Shown here: positions 25,566-38,877 of the stretch, in pieces | Position numbering within the stretch: position 1 is the first letter of the stretch | Layout of the letters: every line of letters starts with the position of its first letter | Source of the DNA: Colletes latitarsis | Taxonomy: Eukaryota > Arthropoda > Insecta > Hymenoptera > Colletidae | Assembly (NCBI RefSeq): GCF_051014445.1 | Contig: NC_135141.1 | Location: 32,015,422-32,079,421 of the forward strand | Direction of reading: 5' to 3' | Length of the DNA stretch: 64,000 nt | Notes under the pieces: model-generated | Told to the model about the DNA's origin: nothing | The model's database searches: none | Seen by the model: the letters and a program-made list of their open reading frames with translations, nothing else | Translations under genes and position numbers: made by a program

Positions 25566-26210
25566 TATTTTTCGCTCGTCGGCGCGGAGCGTTATCAAAA
25601 AATTCAGCAGACACATTTCTCGAATATCGCGGCAAGAAATTCCACGAGGTACGCCAAAATTCCCTAGGGGCACTCGGGTCAACAGGAAGTCAAGGCCACG
25701 CGGTCAATTGCCCCGCGATCCGTCGCCGTTATAAATAGATACGAGCGGCCGGTATCTACGCATCTATTTGCACGCATGCTGTAAAATCCGAATCAGAGTT
25801 ATTCCGACCGAGGTATACGGTTCTGCTTTTCCGTACATTTTCCGTGCCGCATCGAAATCCCTCCATCGACCAATGAAACGCGTGACAAACGCATCGATCG
25901 TTAAATCCCATAACGCTTGCTATCGATATACCACCCCACAGCGTGCGAGGAAATTTTAACGAGAAACACACAGTCGTTCGAACACTCGTCTACGATTAAA
26001 AACGAATTATAGATGCTACACGAATAATTAATAAAAGAATAAAAAGGGAACGACCCATTATTTCGTGATTTATAGATCCGCTATTTATAGATCCATGCGG
26101 TCGAACCTCGCGAAACCATCAAACGTGTCGTAGAAGAACGTCAAAATACCCAGGAAACGTTACAGGATTTTTCTTGGGTTCCCAATGGGGTGTCATTATG
26201 CAGCAGAGGA

Positions 26211-26760
26211 TCAATACGTACAGTAAAGCAGTAGGTATGCTGCTTCGAGCAATTGCAGCGTCATAATTAGAGCAAACGTCAGGAATGAAAGGAATGCTAT
26301 GAATTTGACGTGGTAATAGTTTCGGCGGATGCCTAATTTGTACTGTATATCGGGATTGTGAAAATATTGAATACGTTGCTCGATTGCTGAAGCTATTAGA
26401 ACGATTCCCTGATTATTTCGACTATTTTGGATAGGTCTCACGAAATGCAAGGCGAAACGTGGTCTACGCTCTCCTAGGCTCGGTGTTCGAACTAATCCGT
26501 AGTTAATGTTGACGCGTGTCGATTTAATGCCCTTTCAATTTTCACCCCTGTAACGTCCACCCCAAATATATGTTTGCGAGAAACCTGCAGCGCAATTTGC
26601 CCGACGATTCCCAAACAGATGTCCGGATTTCGAAATCCTTTGCAAAAGTTGCGTAACGCGTTGCGGAAAATCTTAAGAACGTGATCGTAAGGTCTTGCGC
26701 TCTGAAAAATGCAACTAACGAAGAGGGCCAATTATTTGCCCAAACAAACCAGAACCTTTG
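26211..26760 (-). pseudogene. Possible broken or multi-exon membrane-protein gene
   Basis: Two minus-strand frames abut. The upstream one (about 26715-26492) opens after a pyrimidine-rich acceptor-like tttttcag and has HVLKIFRNALRNFCKGF. The downstream one is open from about 26537 to 26211, ends in TGA, and has GIVLIASAIEQRIQYF followed by a strong hydrophobic segment (FIAFLSFLTFALIMTLQLL) near the C-terminus. They overlap in different frames, so either a frameshift or an intron separates them. The composition looks protein-like and unlike neighbouring random frames. I do not recognise the family; a degenerate chemoreceptor-like gene is only one guess. Confidence 0.25.
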
Positions 26761-28274
26761 ATCCTTAACAGTGACACGATGCTACGAGAAAATATCAGAT
26801 TTGTAACAATGTGGGGATTGTACGGAAGAAAACAGTTCCTATCGAACAAGAAGAGCACTTATTGATCCGGTTGGTTGTGGATGTACCGAGTATGGCTTAT
26901 AAATGTCATCCGTCGCGAAAACTATAACCGATGCCAATTTACTCCCTTTGACGTAGAATTATTATGCAAAGCCAAGTATCATCGAGTACTTGGATGAAAC
27001 GATTATTTTATATTCTCAGAAACGATAGATGACAAGGCTCCTGGAGTAAATTGATAAAAAAATATTATTCTATGCGATTGAAGCCTTCGCATGCAAAACG
27101 TGATTCCGTAGAATAAAATATCTCGCTACGGGATTACTTTAAACGTTTACAGACTCTTTTGTTCGCGATCTTAATTTTTCCGTTCGCTTGTCCAACGTTA
27201 CCTTCGCGTACAACGACACGGTGGAAGTACTTTTCGGTAGCGTCGCGGTTTCAATGCGATTCGTTGAAAGGTACAGTTCCGCGGACAAATTCAGGGGGAA
27301 TAACCCTGTGCCACCCTATACCGGCGGAATATATAATCTCGGGGTCATTGCCCGAACGATCTTTGGGGGTTCCACCATGCCCGGAACGAGGGTGAGGTGC
27401 CTCGGAATACTGGGCTGATATCGACCACTTTCCCCAAAAGCTGAAACGCGAAGACGAAATTAAACATCTACCTCTGTTTCATTCATAAATATCTAAAATG
27501 CTAACCTACATGAGAGAACCCGGTGGAAAAAAAAAATGAATCGTTCGCAAATAGAAATATCGACTGCCGAGACGTTCCCTTGCGTCGAATACAAAATTAC
27601 CTCGCCCGGAATAGCAAGACGTCGTTTTACATTCGCGAACACACCCATGGACCAAACGACAGTACGCAAATTATTATTTTAAACGTAAAACTTAGCACGT
27701 TCCTGAATAAAATTACTGCATACGGGTCGGAAACGACCCGAGTACAGGGTTCCAGTATCGTTTCGTCCAGGAGCGTAGGTATCTACGTCGCCGATTCATT
27801 AATGACAATTCGATCTCGTTTCTGCTAATTTATCGGCCGGCGATCGCGTCTGTTTCGCGCGGTAATCCAGTACGTCGTGCGTGACCTCGTCGAAGGGAAG
27901 TCTTCATCTAGCAGGTCCCTGCCCACGAATCCTACGATCTTAAGATTAATCGATGCAGGTCCATCGATCGGGGGGTTGGGACTGTCTGCAGCAACGCGAC
28001 GCCGAGTGGACGTAGTATAAGGACAAGGTTCGATCCTTTTCGGACGCTACGAAACGTCCGAAGGAGGAGGAGGAGGACTTTGAGGAGTGTCTTCTGGGTA
28101 GGAGGGAGAGTAGGATAAGGGTTGTTCGACGGGTGGCCATGCCTTTTGGGGCAGTGGCCCTTGCCGCGATGCCTCCGAGGGTGAGAAGGGGCAGACGAGG
28201 ACCTACGCGTTATTGAGCGGGCATTTCCCACAAAGCGCAGACGAGGGCAACCACCCCGTAGTGCTGCGGCGCGC

Positions 28275-28480
28275 AGAGTTCTCTACTCTCCTTCCTCTCC
28301 CTCTCTCACCCTCTCGCCGCCATCCTACCTTTTCCTCCCTTCAAGTCCGATCTCTCTCTATCTCTGCATCTCCCTGCCCTCCTCCCTCCCCCTCTCCTTT
28401 ATCTTTTTCTGTCGCCTTCTTTTTCCGCGTTTCCCTCTTCCTCCCAGCCTCCTCTTGTCCTTTCAGCATCCCTTTCCTCG
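28275..28480 (+). repeat. Polypyrimidine tract
   Basis: About 200 bp of C and T runs (ctctctcaccctctcgccg and similar). Such tracts are common near CpG-rich promoters but carry no specific signal I can name. Confidence 0.6.
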
Positions 28481-28494
28481 CGCACGCACATACA

Positions 28495-28497
28495 TAA

Positions 28498-28539
<42 letters not shown>

Positions 28540-28545
28540 GTGCAC
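28495..28545 (+). repeat. (TA)n microsatellite
   Basis: Interrupted tatatata run with two tatg/catg breaks, at the end of the pyrimidine tract that begins near 28,275. Confidence 0.8.
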
Positions 28546-31287
28546 GCGTATATAGTTCTCACTCTTGTTCTATCAAACGGCGAGGACTCGATCCGTCCTC
28601 GGTTTTCCTGCGAAATTTCACAACGCCGACGTTTTCGAGTTCAGCGAGCGCGCGTCAAAACTCGTTGGGAACGCGACGTTCAACCTTCGAGGAAGAGGTA
28701 AAAAGAATAGCACGAGGGAGCAGCCGGAACATCACGGATCCTCGTGACGGTTTCTCCCTTTCCTTTACGATTCGACGGCCAGCCTTCGGTTCTCTGCCCC
28801 TGCCCACGTTTTTCCAGCAATTACGCAAGGGAGAGCTTACTCGCCGGCAACTCCTGAAACGTAAACAGCAAATGAGACGGGACGAGACAATGCCGCGAGG
28901 CAACGGTCGAAATTGATATCCCCCGACGGTTTATCGAACTTGGGAACAACCATTACGAGATCCGACTGCACCCATCTCGCGTCCCAATTTTTCTTCCGCG
29001 CGAATAGATTCATCCGGGTCACCCTGTACCCTCCTTACATCATTTCGGGGTCATCCTCTTTCCTCGCGAAGTCGTATTTTTGTGTCTTGAAACATCCCGC
29101 ACAGGGAAAAATCTCCGTTTCCGTCGTGAAAATACCGGGCTTCGCTTGTTCCGTTGTCGGTCGCTTCATTTTTTTTTCGCTTACGCGTGCTTTCCTACGG
29201 CCAAACCCTTCCGTCTATCTGCAACATTCACAAACGAATATTCTGTTACAATATTTTACTATACTTTCGTTCCCGCGACGTACTGAATCATCATTAACAC
29301 TAGATTTACGGACATTGATCGCACATTTTTTTATTGATAACTTTTATGTTGACGATTACCTTAAAATACGATTTTTCTTTTAATTAGAATGTATATTCAT
29401 GCCATTGCATCGATCAAATTCAACATATGTTGTTAAAAAATAATATTTACGCGTTCCGCAATTTTAGTGTTAACAAAATTTCTGACTAAAGTTACAAAAG
29501 TATAGCAAATGTACTCTATCGCAAATGTACCATCGACTGTGAAAGGTAATTGTTTTGTAAAATTTTTGCACATCTTTGAGAAGAGCCATCGCGAATTATC
29601 TGCAACATCGATGGTCCAACTTACGAACAGACATCTGTTATACTTCATGCTATACGAATTGATCCAAAATAAAATAATCAGGAACTTTGGTTGAATTTCT
29701 GTTGTGCACTGTCTGTAGAAATATTCAATCCTTTCTATGAGATTTTAATAAATAATAAAAAGTTAAATAAATCATGAGAAAAATTATTTATTGCATCTTT
29801 TATCGTGTTTTTCGGAGCCAGTGAAAATTGGCAAGTACTAGCCCCCGTGAAAACATAAGGGAAAGAGAAATGGATGTATCGATCTCACCCCTAGGGACTT
29901 AGTGGGATTAGGACATCACGGCAGCCACCCACGACGAGGCATGAAGCGCCATGCAGTAGCGGAAGAAGAAGCACGTAGCCCTTAGCAACGTGCTATCGTG
30001 GAAAATCTGTATCTACTGTTCCGTGGGTTTCCAGAAAATTGAAACGAAAAAAATAATTAGATAGGTCTTTAACGCATACTATAATAAAGACGAGAATCGT
30101 AATAGTACATAGGTCTTTCTTTAAACATTTGCAAACGCCTTACGGTAAACGCTTATAATCGTCTACGAATCTTTCTCTGCTGCGTTAGATTTTATTATTG
30201 AAGATGGAATGAGAGTTAAATGAAATTTTACGTATATTTAAGAGTGATATCGATTTGAGAGTAAAGGAAAAAGAATCATCCAATGGCGCAACGCATCCTG
30301 TTTCCGCATACCACGTATCCTCAACTGTTAGGTCCTTATTTGTATAATAATCAACAGGATTCTGCTGTTAATCAAATATTATTATTATAAGATTAATAAA
30401 ATCGCGACTGCCCGGTGTCAGATCTCGTCATATCTGCCGCCTGCTCGGGTCCACCTCGAACTCTCTTGTCGAACACCAGACAAGTGAAGTTGACTGTCCA
30501 GTTTTCACGGCGCCATCGTTGGCGGTGAATATGAATTACCGAGATGCTTCTCTCTGAGAAAAAAAAAACAGAGAAACGATATTAGAAAAGTTTGTAAATT
30601 ACCCTTTCGCATAAGACTTCGTTCGCGGATTTAATTCCTTATTGTTTGTGTACTTAACAGTCCATGGTCTTCTATTGCTATTTCCGAAGGTCATCTTTCT
30701 GGATTTAGAACTCCACAGCCACCTTTCCATATGTGGTTAGCATGGCGCCCTATGATTCGTCCGTTTCATAATTGAATTTTGTAATGATTGTCGACTGTAC
30801 GTTGACCTATCTGTCCTGTTTCGCGATAGTCCGATCACAATTGTACGATAACATTATCACCGATGTCCAATCCTTTTTTCCTTGCACCACGATGTTCGTC
30901 GAATTGACTTTTCATATAGGTGTAATTAGTCGAGGTGAAGTTTCATTCGGAAATTTTTGCAAGTTCCGAGTTCGTCTGTAAACAAAGCAGGAAATTTTGT
31001 AGATTTTCGTGGCCACGTTGACCACGTTTCTGTTTGGAAAGTGTTGTTTACTGTTGAATATTATTTAGTTTGGTATGTTTCTTCGATTCCTTGATGAAGT
31101 ACCCTTAGGTACACCGTTTGCTTTCATGCAAAGTCAGTCCTACCACTCCTAATATATATTTTTATGAAAAAAAATCGTTCTCGTCTCGTTTTGGGGAACA
31201 TATTTGTACAATTCCTCGTTTAACACATTGCCTGCGTTGAGTATTTGCACACTTACGTGTGTTTCGTCAAAAGCGCGAAATGTAAAG

Positions 31288-32664
31288 ATGGAAGAGGACA
31301 TATTGGAAGCTAATCAAGATAAATCGAACGAAAAAAGACCTCAATTTGGCAACAGAATACTATCTAAGTATACCAACGTATTTCAACACAATGCGTGGTA
31401 GAAATCATTTCTTACTTAATATTTACCAATACAATTGCTATACTAACAGGTTATAAAACCATAACCTATAAACTTTTATTTTAAGTCGAATTGTCATTTA
31501 ACATTTTTTTTACGACTATTATTTAAAGGGACAATGTTACATGGGATGAAGAACAGCAGAAATTAGCTCAACAAAAAGTAAACCAAAATTCGATAGTGAC
31601 GTTTCCAGATGAAAAAATCTGGGAATATGAACATGAAGCTAATAAATATTGGGATAAATTTTATGGAATACATGAGAACAAGTATACTGATAAACTATAT
31701 TAGTAAAGTACTACACAATTAGTTTTATACAAAATGTCCATCCACAAAGGTTTGTTTTCAATGTTGCAGATTTTTCAAGGATAGGCACTGGCTATTTACT
31801 GAATTTCCAGAGCTAGCCATGGCTACTGTAAAACAAAATATTAAACAGCCTCTGAGATCTGTGTCCAAGGATAAAGATGGAAATAGCACAGAAACTCATA
31901 TTAAAATTCTTGATCTACCCAGTTGTAATGGGAGTAAAATTTTGGAGATTGGCTGTGGGGTAGGAAACACAGTGTTTCCAATACTTTTGTACAACACAGA
32001 TCCAAATTTATTTGTATATTGTTCTGACTTTTCCACAAAAGCAATAGACATACTAACACAGAATCCTTCGTACGATACATCCAGGTGTAAGGCATTTGTT
32101 CTAGATGCAACGCAAGAAGAATGGGAAACACCTTTTGAACCTGAAAGTCTGGACATTGTAGTACTCATATTTGTTCTTTCAGCTATAAATCCTAACAAGT
32201 ATACATCTCCTTCGATTAAATATATAAAATTGTATAGTTGAAATTTATGAAATTTATGAATCATATTCTATTTACAGAATGAAACACGTTATACAACAGG
32301 TATACAAATATTTAAAACCAGGTGGATTGGTTTTATTTAGGGATTACGGAAGATACGATTTAGCCCAACTAAGATTCAAACAGGGCAGTTGTCTTGCAGA
32401 AAATTTTTATGCTCGAGGGGATGGAACCAGAGTATATTTTTTTACACAGGGTATATTTAATTAACTTTTCATATTTGTATTACCGAATTTGTTGAATTTT
32501 AAATCTTGAATGCCATGTATTTATTTGTAGAAGAAGTTAAGACACTGTTTACAAGTTGCTGCTTTGTGGAAGAACAAAATTTAGTAGACAAGAGGCTACA
32601 AGTTAATAGAGGGAAACAGCTTAAAATGTATAGAGTATGGATTCAAGGAAAATATAGAAAATAA
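31288..32664 (+). CDS. METTL2: METTL2-type tRNA N3-methylcytidine methyltransferase
   Basis: Five exons: 31288-31397, 31529-31681, 31770-32198, 32278-32450 and 32531-32664, all with GT-AG introns, giving 332 residues. The family makes 3-methylcytidine at position 32 of tRNA-Thr and tRNA-Arg, using S-adenosylmethionine. Visible landmarks are the N-terminal FQHNAWDNVTW block, the KDRHWLFTEFPEL block near residue 90, SAM motif I (EIGCGVGNT, about 147-155), the RDYGRYDLAQLRF block (from about 252), GDGTRVYFFTQ, and the terminal NRGKQLKMYRVW segment. It is shorter than the human protein (378) because the low-complexity insert before the SAM fold is mostly missing. The start at 31288 is the first in-frame ATG; the open frame runs further upstream only through non-ATG codons. 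HID1 follows on the same strand 477 bp downstream. Fly metl is the likely counterpart. The identity is known from family similarity; the exon ends are my reading. Confidence 0.93.
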
Positions 32665-33141
32665 ATTAAACATGTTATTTACCCTAATTATACTGCATTC
32701 ATTTCTAATATTATTTCCCTATACTCGTGCGAACAGTTCCGAAATTATAAACGATAATTATTTATATTATTAAACGACAAATTATATTAAGTTTTATTTT
32801 TCACTCGTAAACATTTATGCAAAATTGAAATTTCATTGTACTATTGATCCAAAGAAGAAACGTTTAACATTGCAATTTTTAATTTCCAAATGTAAAAGTG
32901 ATATAAGTCATTTGGTAACATAGAAGTACTCAAGATGTCATCGCATTATTTAGAATGATTTATGATCTAGAATAATTTATCGTTTTAAAAATAAAGAGAA
33001 GTTCTTATTGGCAACCCTGCTATACTGTTTAGCGTGTAAACATGGCGGTGACCGTGATCGTTCTTGTTTAAAGCGAAATAAGTCATTTTTATCATTTAAC
33101 ACGCAATCTTTTAACTGTAAGTCAATAAAAGATAGAACAAA
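32665..33141 (+). promoter_or_regulatory. METTL2-HID1 spacer with HID1 promoter
   Basis: 477 bp between the METTL2 stop and the HID1 start on the same strand. Just before HID1 is aacatggcggtgacc, which resembles the YY1/Pho core (ATGGCG). AATAAA-type signals for METTL2 are at its stop (aaaataaatt) and near 32,990. Confidence 0.4.
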
Positions 33142-36100
33142 ATGGGAAATGCTGACACAAAGTTAAACTTTCGGAAAGCGGTCGTTCAACTGACATCAAA
33201 AACACAAGTAAAAATTATTGTTTATTATCTCGTTCAGCAACATATGATTCGGTTGACGTTTGACGTTTGACGTTTGAAATACATACAAATTTGTATTATT
33301 ACTAAAATGACTTTTTTATTCGGATTAATGATAAAACGTTTTCTTTTTTGTAAATTTCATTTAGTTGGACGCATTACGCGATTTGACGAATACGTTTTGA
33401 TACTTTGTAATTTAGGTTAACCTTTTTACTGCTGAATTAATCAGTGGTAAGAGAAACCTCGATGCTAAATTAATTTGACAATTTTTTTTTTAATTAATAT
33501 ACCTGTAACTACATATAAAAATGAAATAAATAAATAACAAAGCTGAATGATTCATTTCTGGTAATTTTTTTAAAATGATAAAACAGTATAGCAGGTTTTT
33601 TTAAATTACAGGTGATCAATGCAACGGATGATACATTTTGGGATCAGTTTTGGTCTGAAAATGTGACCAATGTCCAAGACATATTTACTTTAATTCCTGC
33701 TCCTGAAATTCGTATATTGAGGGAAGAGGCACCATCCAATTTAGCCACATTATGTTACAAAGCAGTTGAAAAATTAGTAAAAGCAGTTGATAATAGTTGT
33801 AGAACACAAAGAGAACAACAAACTGTTTTGAATTGTTGCCGTTTATTGACAAGACTATTGCCATATATTTTCGAGGATCCTGATTGGAAAGGATTCTTTT
33901 GGTCCAGCTTACCTGGCAAAGAGGATGAAGAAAGCATTCCATTGGCTCACTCTCTACTCAACGCGCTTTGTGTATGATCATATACTTGATAATAAAAAAA
34001 ACAAAAAATAAATTGAATTTCTTAATAACATGTGTGTCTGTTTTAGGATTTATTGTTTTGTCCTGACTTTACAGTAGCTGCAAATCGTAAATCCGGACCT
34101 GTAAGTATTTTTCTTTATTTAATAATAATAAAAATTTGAACAAATTATATTTTAAATTACTTAGGATAAAGCAGAAGAACTGCAGTCTATAGATAGCTGT
34201 GAATACATTTGGGAAGCTGGCGTGGGATTTGCACACTCACCTCCTAGATATTCAATTTTAGATTCAAATAGAACAGAGCTGTTAAAATTGTTACTCACAT
34301 GCTTCAGTGAAACTATGTACAATCCTCCTATGGATCTTTCGGTAACGCCGAATAAATGGATCCAACATTTAACTAGTTCTGAAAATAGGTAATTCATAAC
34401 AACTTTTACTATGAATTCATTATATGTATTTGTACGTATTTACGGAAACTTTCGATATTTCTATAACAGACATGCGTTACCTATGTTCACATCACTGTTG
34501 AATACAGTATGCGCATATGATCCTGTTGGGCTTGGTGTACCATATAATCACTTATTATTTACTGATTCGTTGGAACCTCTCGTTGACGTTGCTTTACAAA
34601 TTCTTATAGTAACACTAGATCATGATACTAGCGGCGGTGCTCCATTAGAAGAAGGAATTCTTGGGGATAATTTATTTATTAATTACCTGAGTCGTATTCA
34701 TAGAGACGAAGGTAAAACTTGTCTACATATTTAGTTGTATTAATTCCACACAAGAGATTCAGTAAATGGTACAACCTTATAATATTAAAAGACAACTGTT
34801 TTTATAGATTTTCAGTTTGTATTGAAAGGTATTACAAGATTATTGAATAATCCATTAATGCAGACATATTTACCAAACTCGACTAAAAAAGTACACTTTC
34901 ACCAAGAATTATTGGTATTCTTCTGGAAGATGTGCGATTATAACAAGAAATTTTTATATTATGTACTAAAAAGTTCCGACGTTCTTGAGGTATTAGTGCC
35001 TATATTGTATCACTTAAATGATTCGCGTGCAGACCAATGTAAGTTTTTAAAATCCTGGCAATTGGGTAAATTTTTCTTGAGAAGATACGATCGAAAATAA
35101 TTTTTGTAGCTCGAGTCGGATTGATGCATATTGGCGTGTTTATTCTACTTCTGTTGAGCGGAGAACGTAATTTTGGTGTTCGATTAAACAAACCGTATAC
35201 AGCCACAGTACCTATGGATATACCGGTTTTTACAGGTATAGTAATATTACTCTGTATTATATAAAATGTTATACAAAATTATAAAATATTCACAGGTACA
35301 CATGCTGATTTGTTAGTTACTGTTTTTCACAAGATAATCACAACTGGCCATCAAAGATTACAGCCATTGTTTGACTGTCTACTAACGATTCTAGTTAATG
35401 TTTCTCCATACCTGAAAACACTGTCAATGGTGGCTAGTACAAAATTATTGCATTTACTCGAAGCATTTAGTACTCCATGGTTTTTGTTTTCGGCTCCTAC
35501 CAATCATCATTTGGTATTTTTTCTCCTTGAAATCTTTAACAATATTATTCAGGTAATCCATACATTTTCTACAGGTTATTTCTTATTCAAATAAATCTAA
35601 TATAATATTCGTATTACCAGTATCAATTCGATGGAAACAGTAATTTGGTTTATACTATAATACGTAAAAGGCAAGTGTTTCACGCGCTGGCAAATTTACC
35701 AAGCGATTGTAATACAATTGCGAAATCTCTTAGTAAGAGACAACGCCGGCATGTACCTGCCAGTACATCTAGTGAAAATATTAACGAAGCAGCGATGGAG
35801 GGATCCCATCCTGCTCAACCCGCTGAACCTGGAACATTAAAAGCAACTTTGTTAGAAACGCCAGGTAAATTCGCGTTAGTAAGCTACGTAATATTAATAA
35901 ATTTTATTGAAATTTTTGCGAGTGGATTATTTTTGTGCCAGGTATCGAGAAAATGACTGAGAAAGAGTCCGCGCATCCATTAAGTCCTTCGGTGAACGTT
36001 GACGTAGGAAAAGCAAATCATCAAAATAACACAGACAGTTCAGAGGATTTAATGAGTTCTACCAAAAATACTGTTATACCGGTAGGAAAATAACTGTGTT

Positions 36101-36675
36101 GTTAATTTATGATTTCCTTGAATATTTATGATTGATTTATTTATTGCGTTGTTAATTAAACAGAAGGGAGGTATCAGAGTGGCAGAATACACGAATTCCT
36201 CTAACAACATAAATCAATGGGTTCCTTCGAGCGATTGGGTGTATCAGTGGAAGAGTAAACTTCCACTGCAAACTATTATGAGATTACTTCAGGTTCTTGT
36301 ACCGCAAGTCGAAAAAATATGCATTGACAAGTAAGTAAACGCGTTTTTTGCTATTTTAAGTTTCAAAATTTCTTACAATAAAAACTTCTTTGATACTGTA
36401 TGCTGTAATTTAATCGTATACGTTTTGATTATTTGTTTCTTGAATGTTTTAGAGGCCTGACGGATGAAAGCGAAATTTTGAAATTTTTACAACACGGCAC
36501 TTTAGTTGGCTTGTTACCAGTACCACATCCGATTCTTATCAGACGATATCAAGCAAATGCAGGTACAACGGCTTGGTTCAGAACATATATGTGGGGTGTT
36601 ATATACTTGAGAAACGTTGAACCACCGATTTGGTATGATACAGACGTAAAATTGTTTGAAATCCAACGAGTTTAA
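33142..36675 (+). CDS. HID1: HID1, Golgi/secretory-granule trafficking protein
   Basis: Twelve exons (33142-33207, 33612-33971, 34047-34100, 34165-34388, 34470-34711, 34808-35038, 35110-35235, 35296-35552, 35621-35864, 35942-36081, 36164-36330, 36453-36675) sum to 2334 bases, 777 residues, against 788 in human HID1. The family is peripheral on the trans-Golgi and needed for dense-core vesicle and regulated secretion. The start MGNADTKLNFRKA keeps Gly2, the N-myristoylation site of the family. Long blocks match throughout, for example DDTFWDQFW, FEDPDWKGFFW, CEYIWEAGVGFAHSP, YLPNSTKK, GERNFGVRLNKPY, FDCLLTILVNVSPYLK, KSKLPLQTIMRLLQVLVPQ, and the C-terminus FEIQRV. The least conserved part is the serine-rich linker in exons 9-11. 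The region of intron 1 near 33250 has four copies of a 7-bp unit (gacgttt). Identification is very secure. Confidence 0.96.
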
Positions 36676-38877
36676 GCATGGCACATATTAAATATGCGAA
36701 TTATGTTCAGCATGATTTAGAACTGAAATTTCTATTCTACACCGGCATAAAATATTGTATCCATAATATGAAAACGTATGTCCAAATAATCTATAACTTA
36801 TAGTTTGCACGGAGCGATAAAAAAATTTACTATCCTTTTAAGTAATTGAAAGAAGACGTTTTTATAAGTGTAGCTTTTCTTATTAATCTATTACACAGAG
36901 TTACAGAACTGATTTTACAAACGCCGATTGCAAAACGATATAGTAATGTAGTGTTACAATTCTTAACTGTCACTGATAGATGTGTAAATATTTGCGATTA
37001 TGCAAGTGCCTTCACAGATGTAACTGACAAATCATTAAACCGAATCAATTGAAAAATAGCTACTCGTCGTTTGCTTGGTAGCTTTAATATTTTAATAATA
37101 AAATATTATTTTCACTATTTGTTTCTCTGTAAGGAACATCGCAGTTATATTTATTAAGAATAAACTTCCTTGTAAAATACTGGTTTTGTATGTCTGTGTA
37201 GTAGTAGTAGTTACATGCTTTAAAGACAATTTGATAATTCATGCAATTTAATGTAAATTGGATCACTCAAATTTACAAATATTCTGGATAATTTTTACCT
37301 TATAAGTGGTACTACAAGTTTCAGTATATTGTTTGCAGTGTTCGAAACATTGAAAATTATTCTCGCGAAGGGAAAAATAATTGTATAATTTACATAATAC
37401 ATTTCAATAGTTTTAAAATTATACATTTTTCAGTACGAAAAGAAAGAGAAATCTGTTTAAATATTGTAACTGCACCAATAACCTTATAAAGATCTTACAT
37501 AATTTCGTTATTTTTATATTTGTAAAGATTTAGAAGAAAAAGTTTAAAAATTTTTAAATCAAAATTAAAACAAAATTTATTTTTTATTTTTGTAATTTTT
37601 AAATACTATTATGTTTCATATCTTATTTGTGTATTGGTGCAATTACTTCTATTTTATGTATATCAAGAAAGACGAACGAGTCTTTAATACATAAATCTTA
37701 TAGTGAAATGATATCTAAGCACGTTATGTATACAAAATAAGCACCTACACTTAATCATTATATGATAAAGCTATACAAGTATAGTGTAGCATAGAAATTT
37801 ATAACGAGTTTGGTACTCAAAATTGAAAATATAATAAAACAAAATAACAATACTTTCCTTATTACAAGCTATATTTTGATGTACAAAACTATAGCTTGAA
37901 GTTCATTGTTAGTAAAAAAAATTTAATATTCTATATGATGATATATTATATAAATTTGTTTTAAATATGAAACAAAGTTACTATATAAGCTATAATTTAT
38001 ATGCGCGTATACGCTTTTGACATTGTCAAAAAAAGAAAAAAAAATGATATAAAATCGTATATGTTAGTTGCGTTTATGTCAGTCGAGAAGTTTTAGAGAC
38101 TGACAAAGATGTATGTGTGCTTGCTGTGTGCGTTGTGTATGTACACACTTACCCATATTATGTACATGTATGTAATTAAATATTATAAAACACATGATGC
38201 TTAACCTACGTTTTTATTAATTATTATACTATAAAACTTGTAATTTTATCCATATGAGATTGGTTTGTGGGAAGAGTGAGCTGTTTATACATTAAGTATG
38301 ATTGGCATTTGTGCGCTGATTTAAATTTTCTTCGTTTCTGTTGCGGAAATAATATTTTTTATTCTTTAAACGAACGAATATATTGATTTTGCGTAAATTA
38401 CATTGTTACGTGCTTCATAAAGAAACGTTTTTTTTTCAATGGTACACTATTCTATATGTCTTTTGATTAAATAAATTACAAGCATACATTTAGGTATAAA
38501 AAATTAAAATACATATTCTCTTTCACTAAGCATAAAGTATTGCAAGCTTGTCTTTCATTCCTCTGTTCGGACATTGTATAATGCCCAAAATAGTCTTTTT
38601 ATGCTTTCTAGTCATAAACATTATCAAGAATGATGTCGATGTTGCATCACTATATATATCACAGATGTAAAGTTTGCCTAACCTAGAACATTTGTTGATA
38701 CCTTTTTTTTTTACGTTTTACTTGCTTTTCCATAAATTAAAAGCTCGTTAGTGGAACGTTTATGTTTAACGATGTACGATGATAATATATTGTATCAATG
38801 GTTCATATTTAAAAAATGTATTACATGAAAAAATAGTGATAGAACTCTATACATTATGACTTAATATCAACATTCAC
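36676..38877. other. HID1 3' UTR and convergent spacer
   Basis: A 2.2-kb AT-rich gap between the stop codons of HID1 (+) and the PPxY membrane protein (-). Presumably long 3' UTRs of both. The 68-codon frame at 36846 has no family match. Confidence 0.5.

Larger units (their letters stand above)
25566..31287. other. Intergenic, including METTL2 upstream region
   Basis: Holds the possible broken membrane-protein gene, the pyrimidine tract and the (TA)n run. Base composition shifts from CpG-rich to AT-rich near 29,300-30,000. The last few hundred bases should include the METTL2 promoter; no TATA box is obvious. Confidence 0.45.

Noticed and set aside
30480..30540. Possible LTR retrotransposon primer-binding site (tggcgccgtgaaaac on the minus strand)
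   Set aside because: Resembles a gypsy-type primer-binding site, but no paired LTRs or gag/pol frames could be found around it.
31204..31287. Upstream extension of METTL2 as a mitochondrial presequence
   Set aside because: The extension looks presequence-like (no acids, a few basic residues), but it contains no ATG; the frame begins with TTG.
36846..37052. 68-codon frame after HID1
   Set aside because: HID1 is already complete with its conserved FEIQRV end. This lies in its 3' UTR and starts and ends without splice sites.
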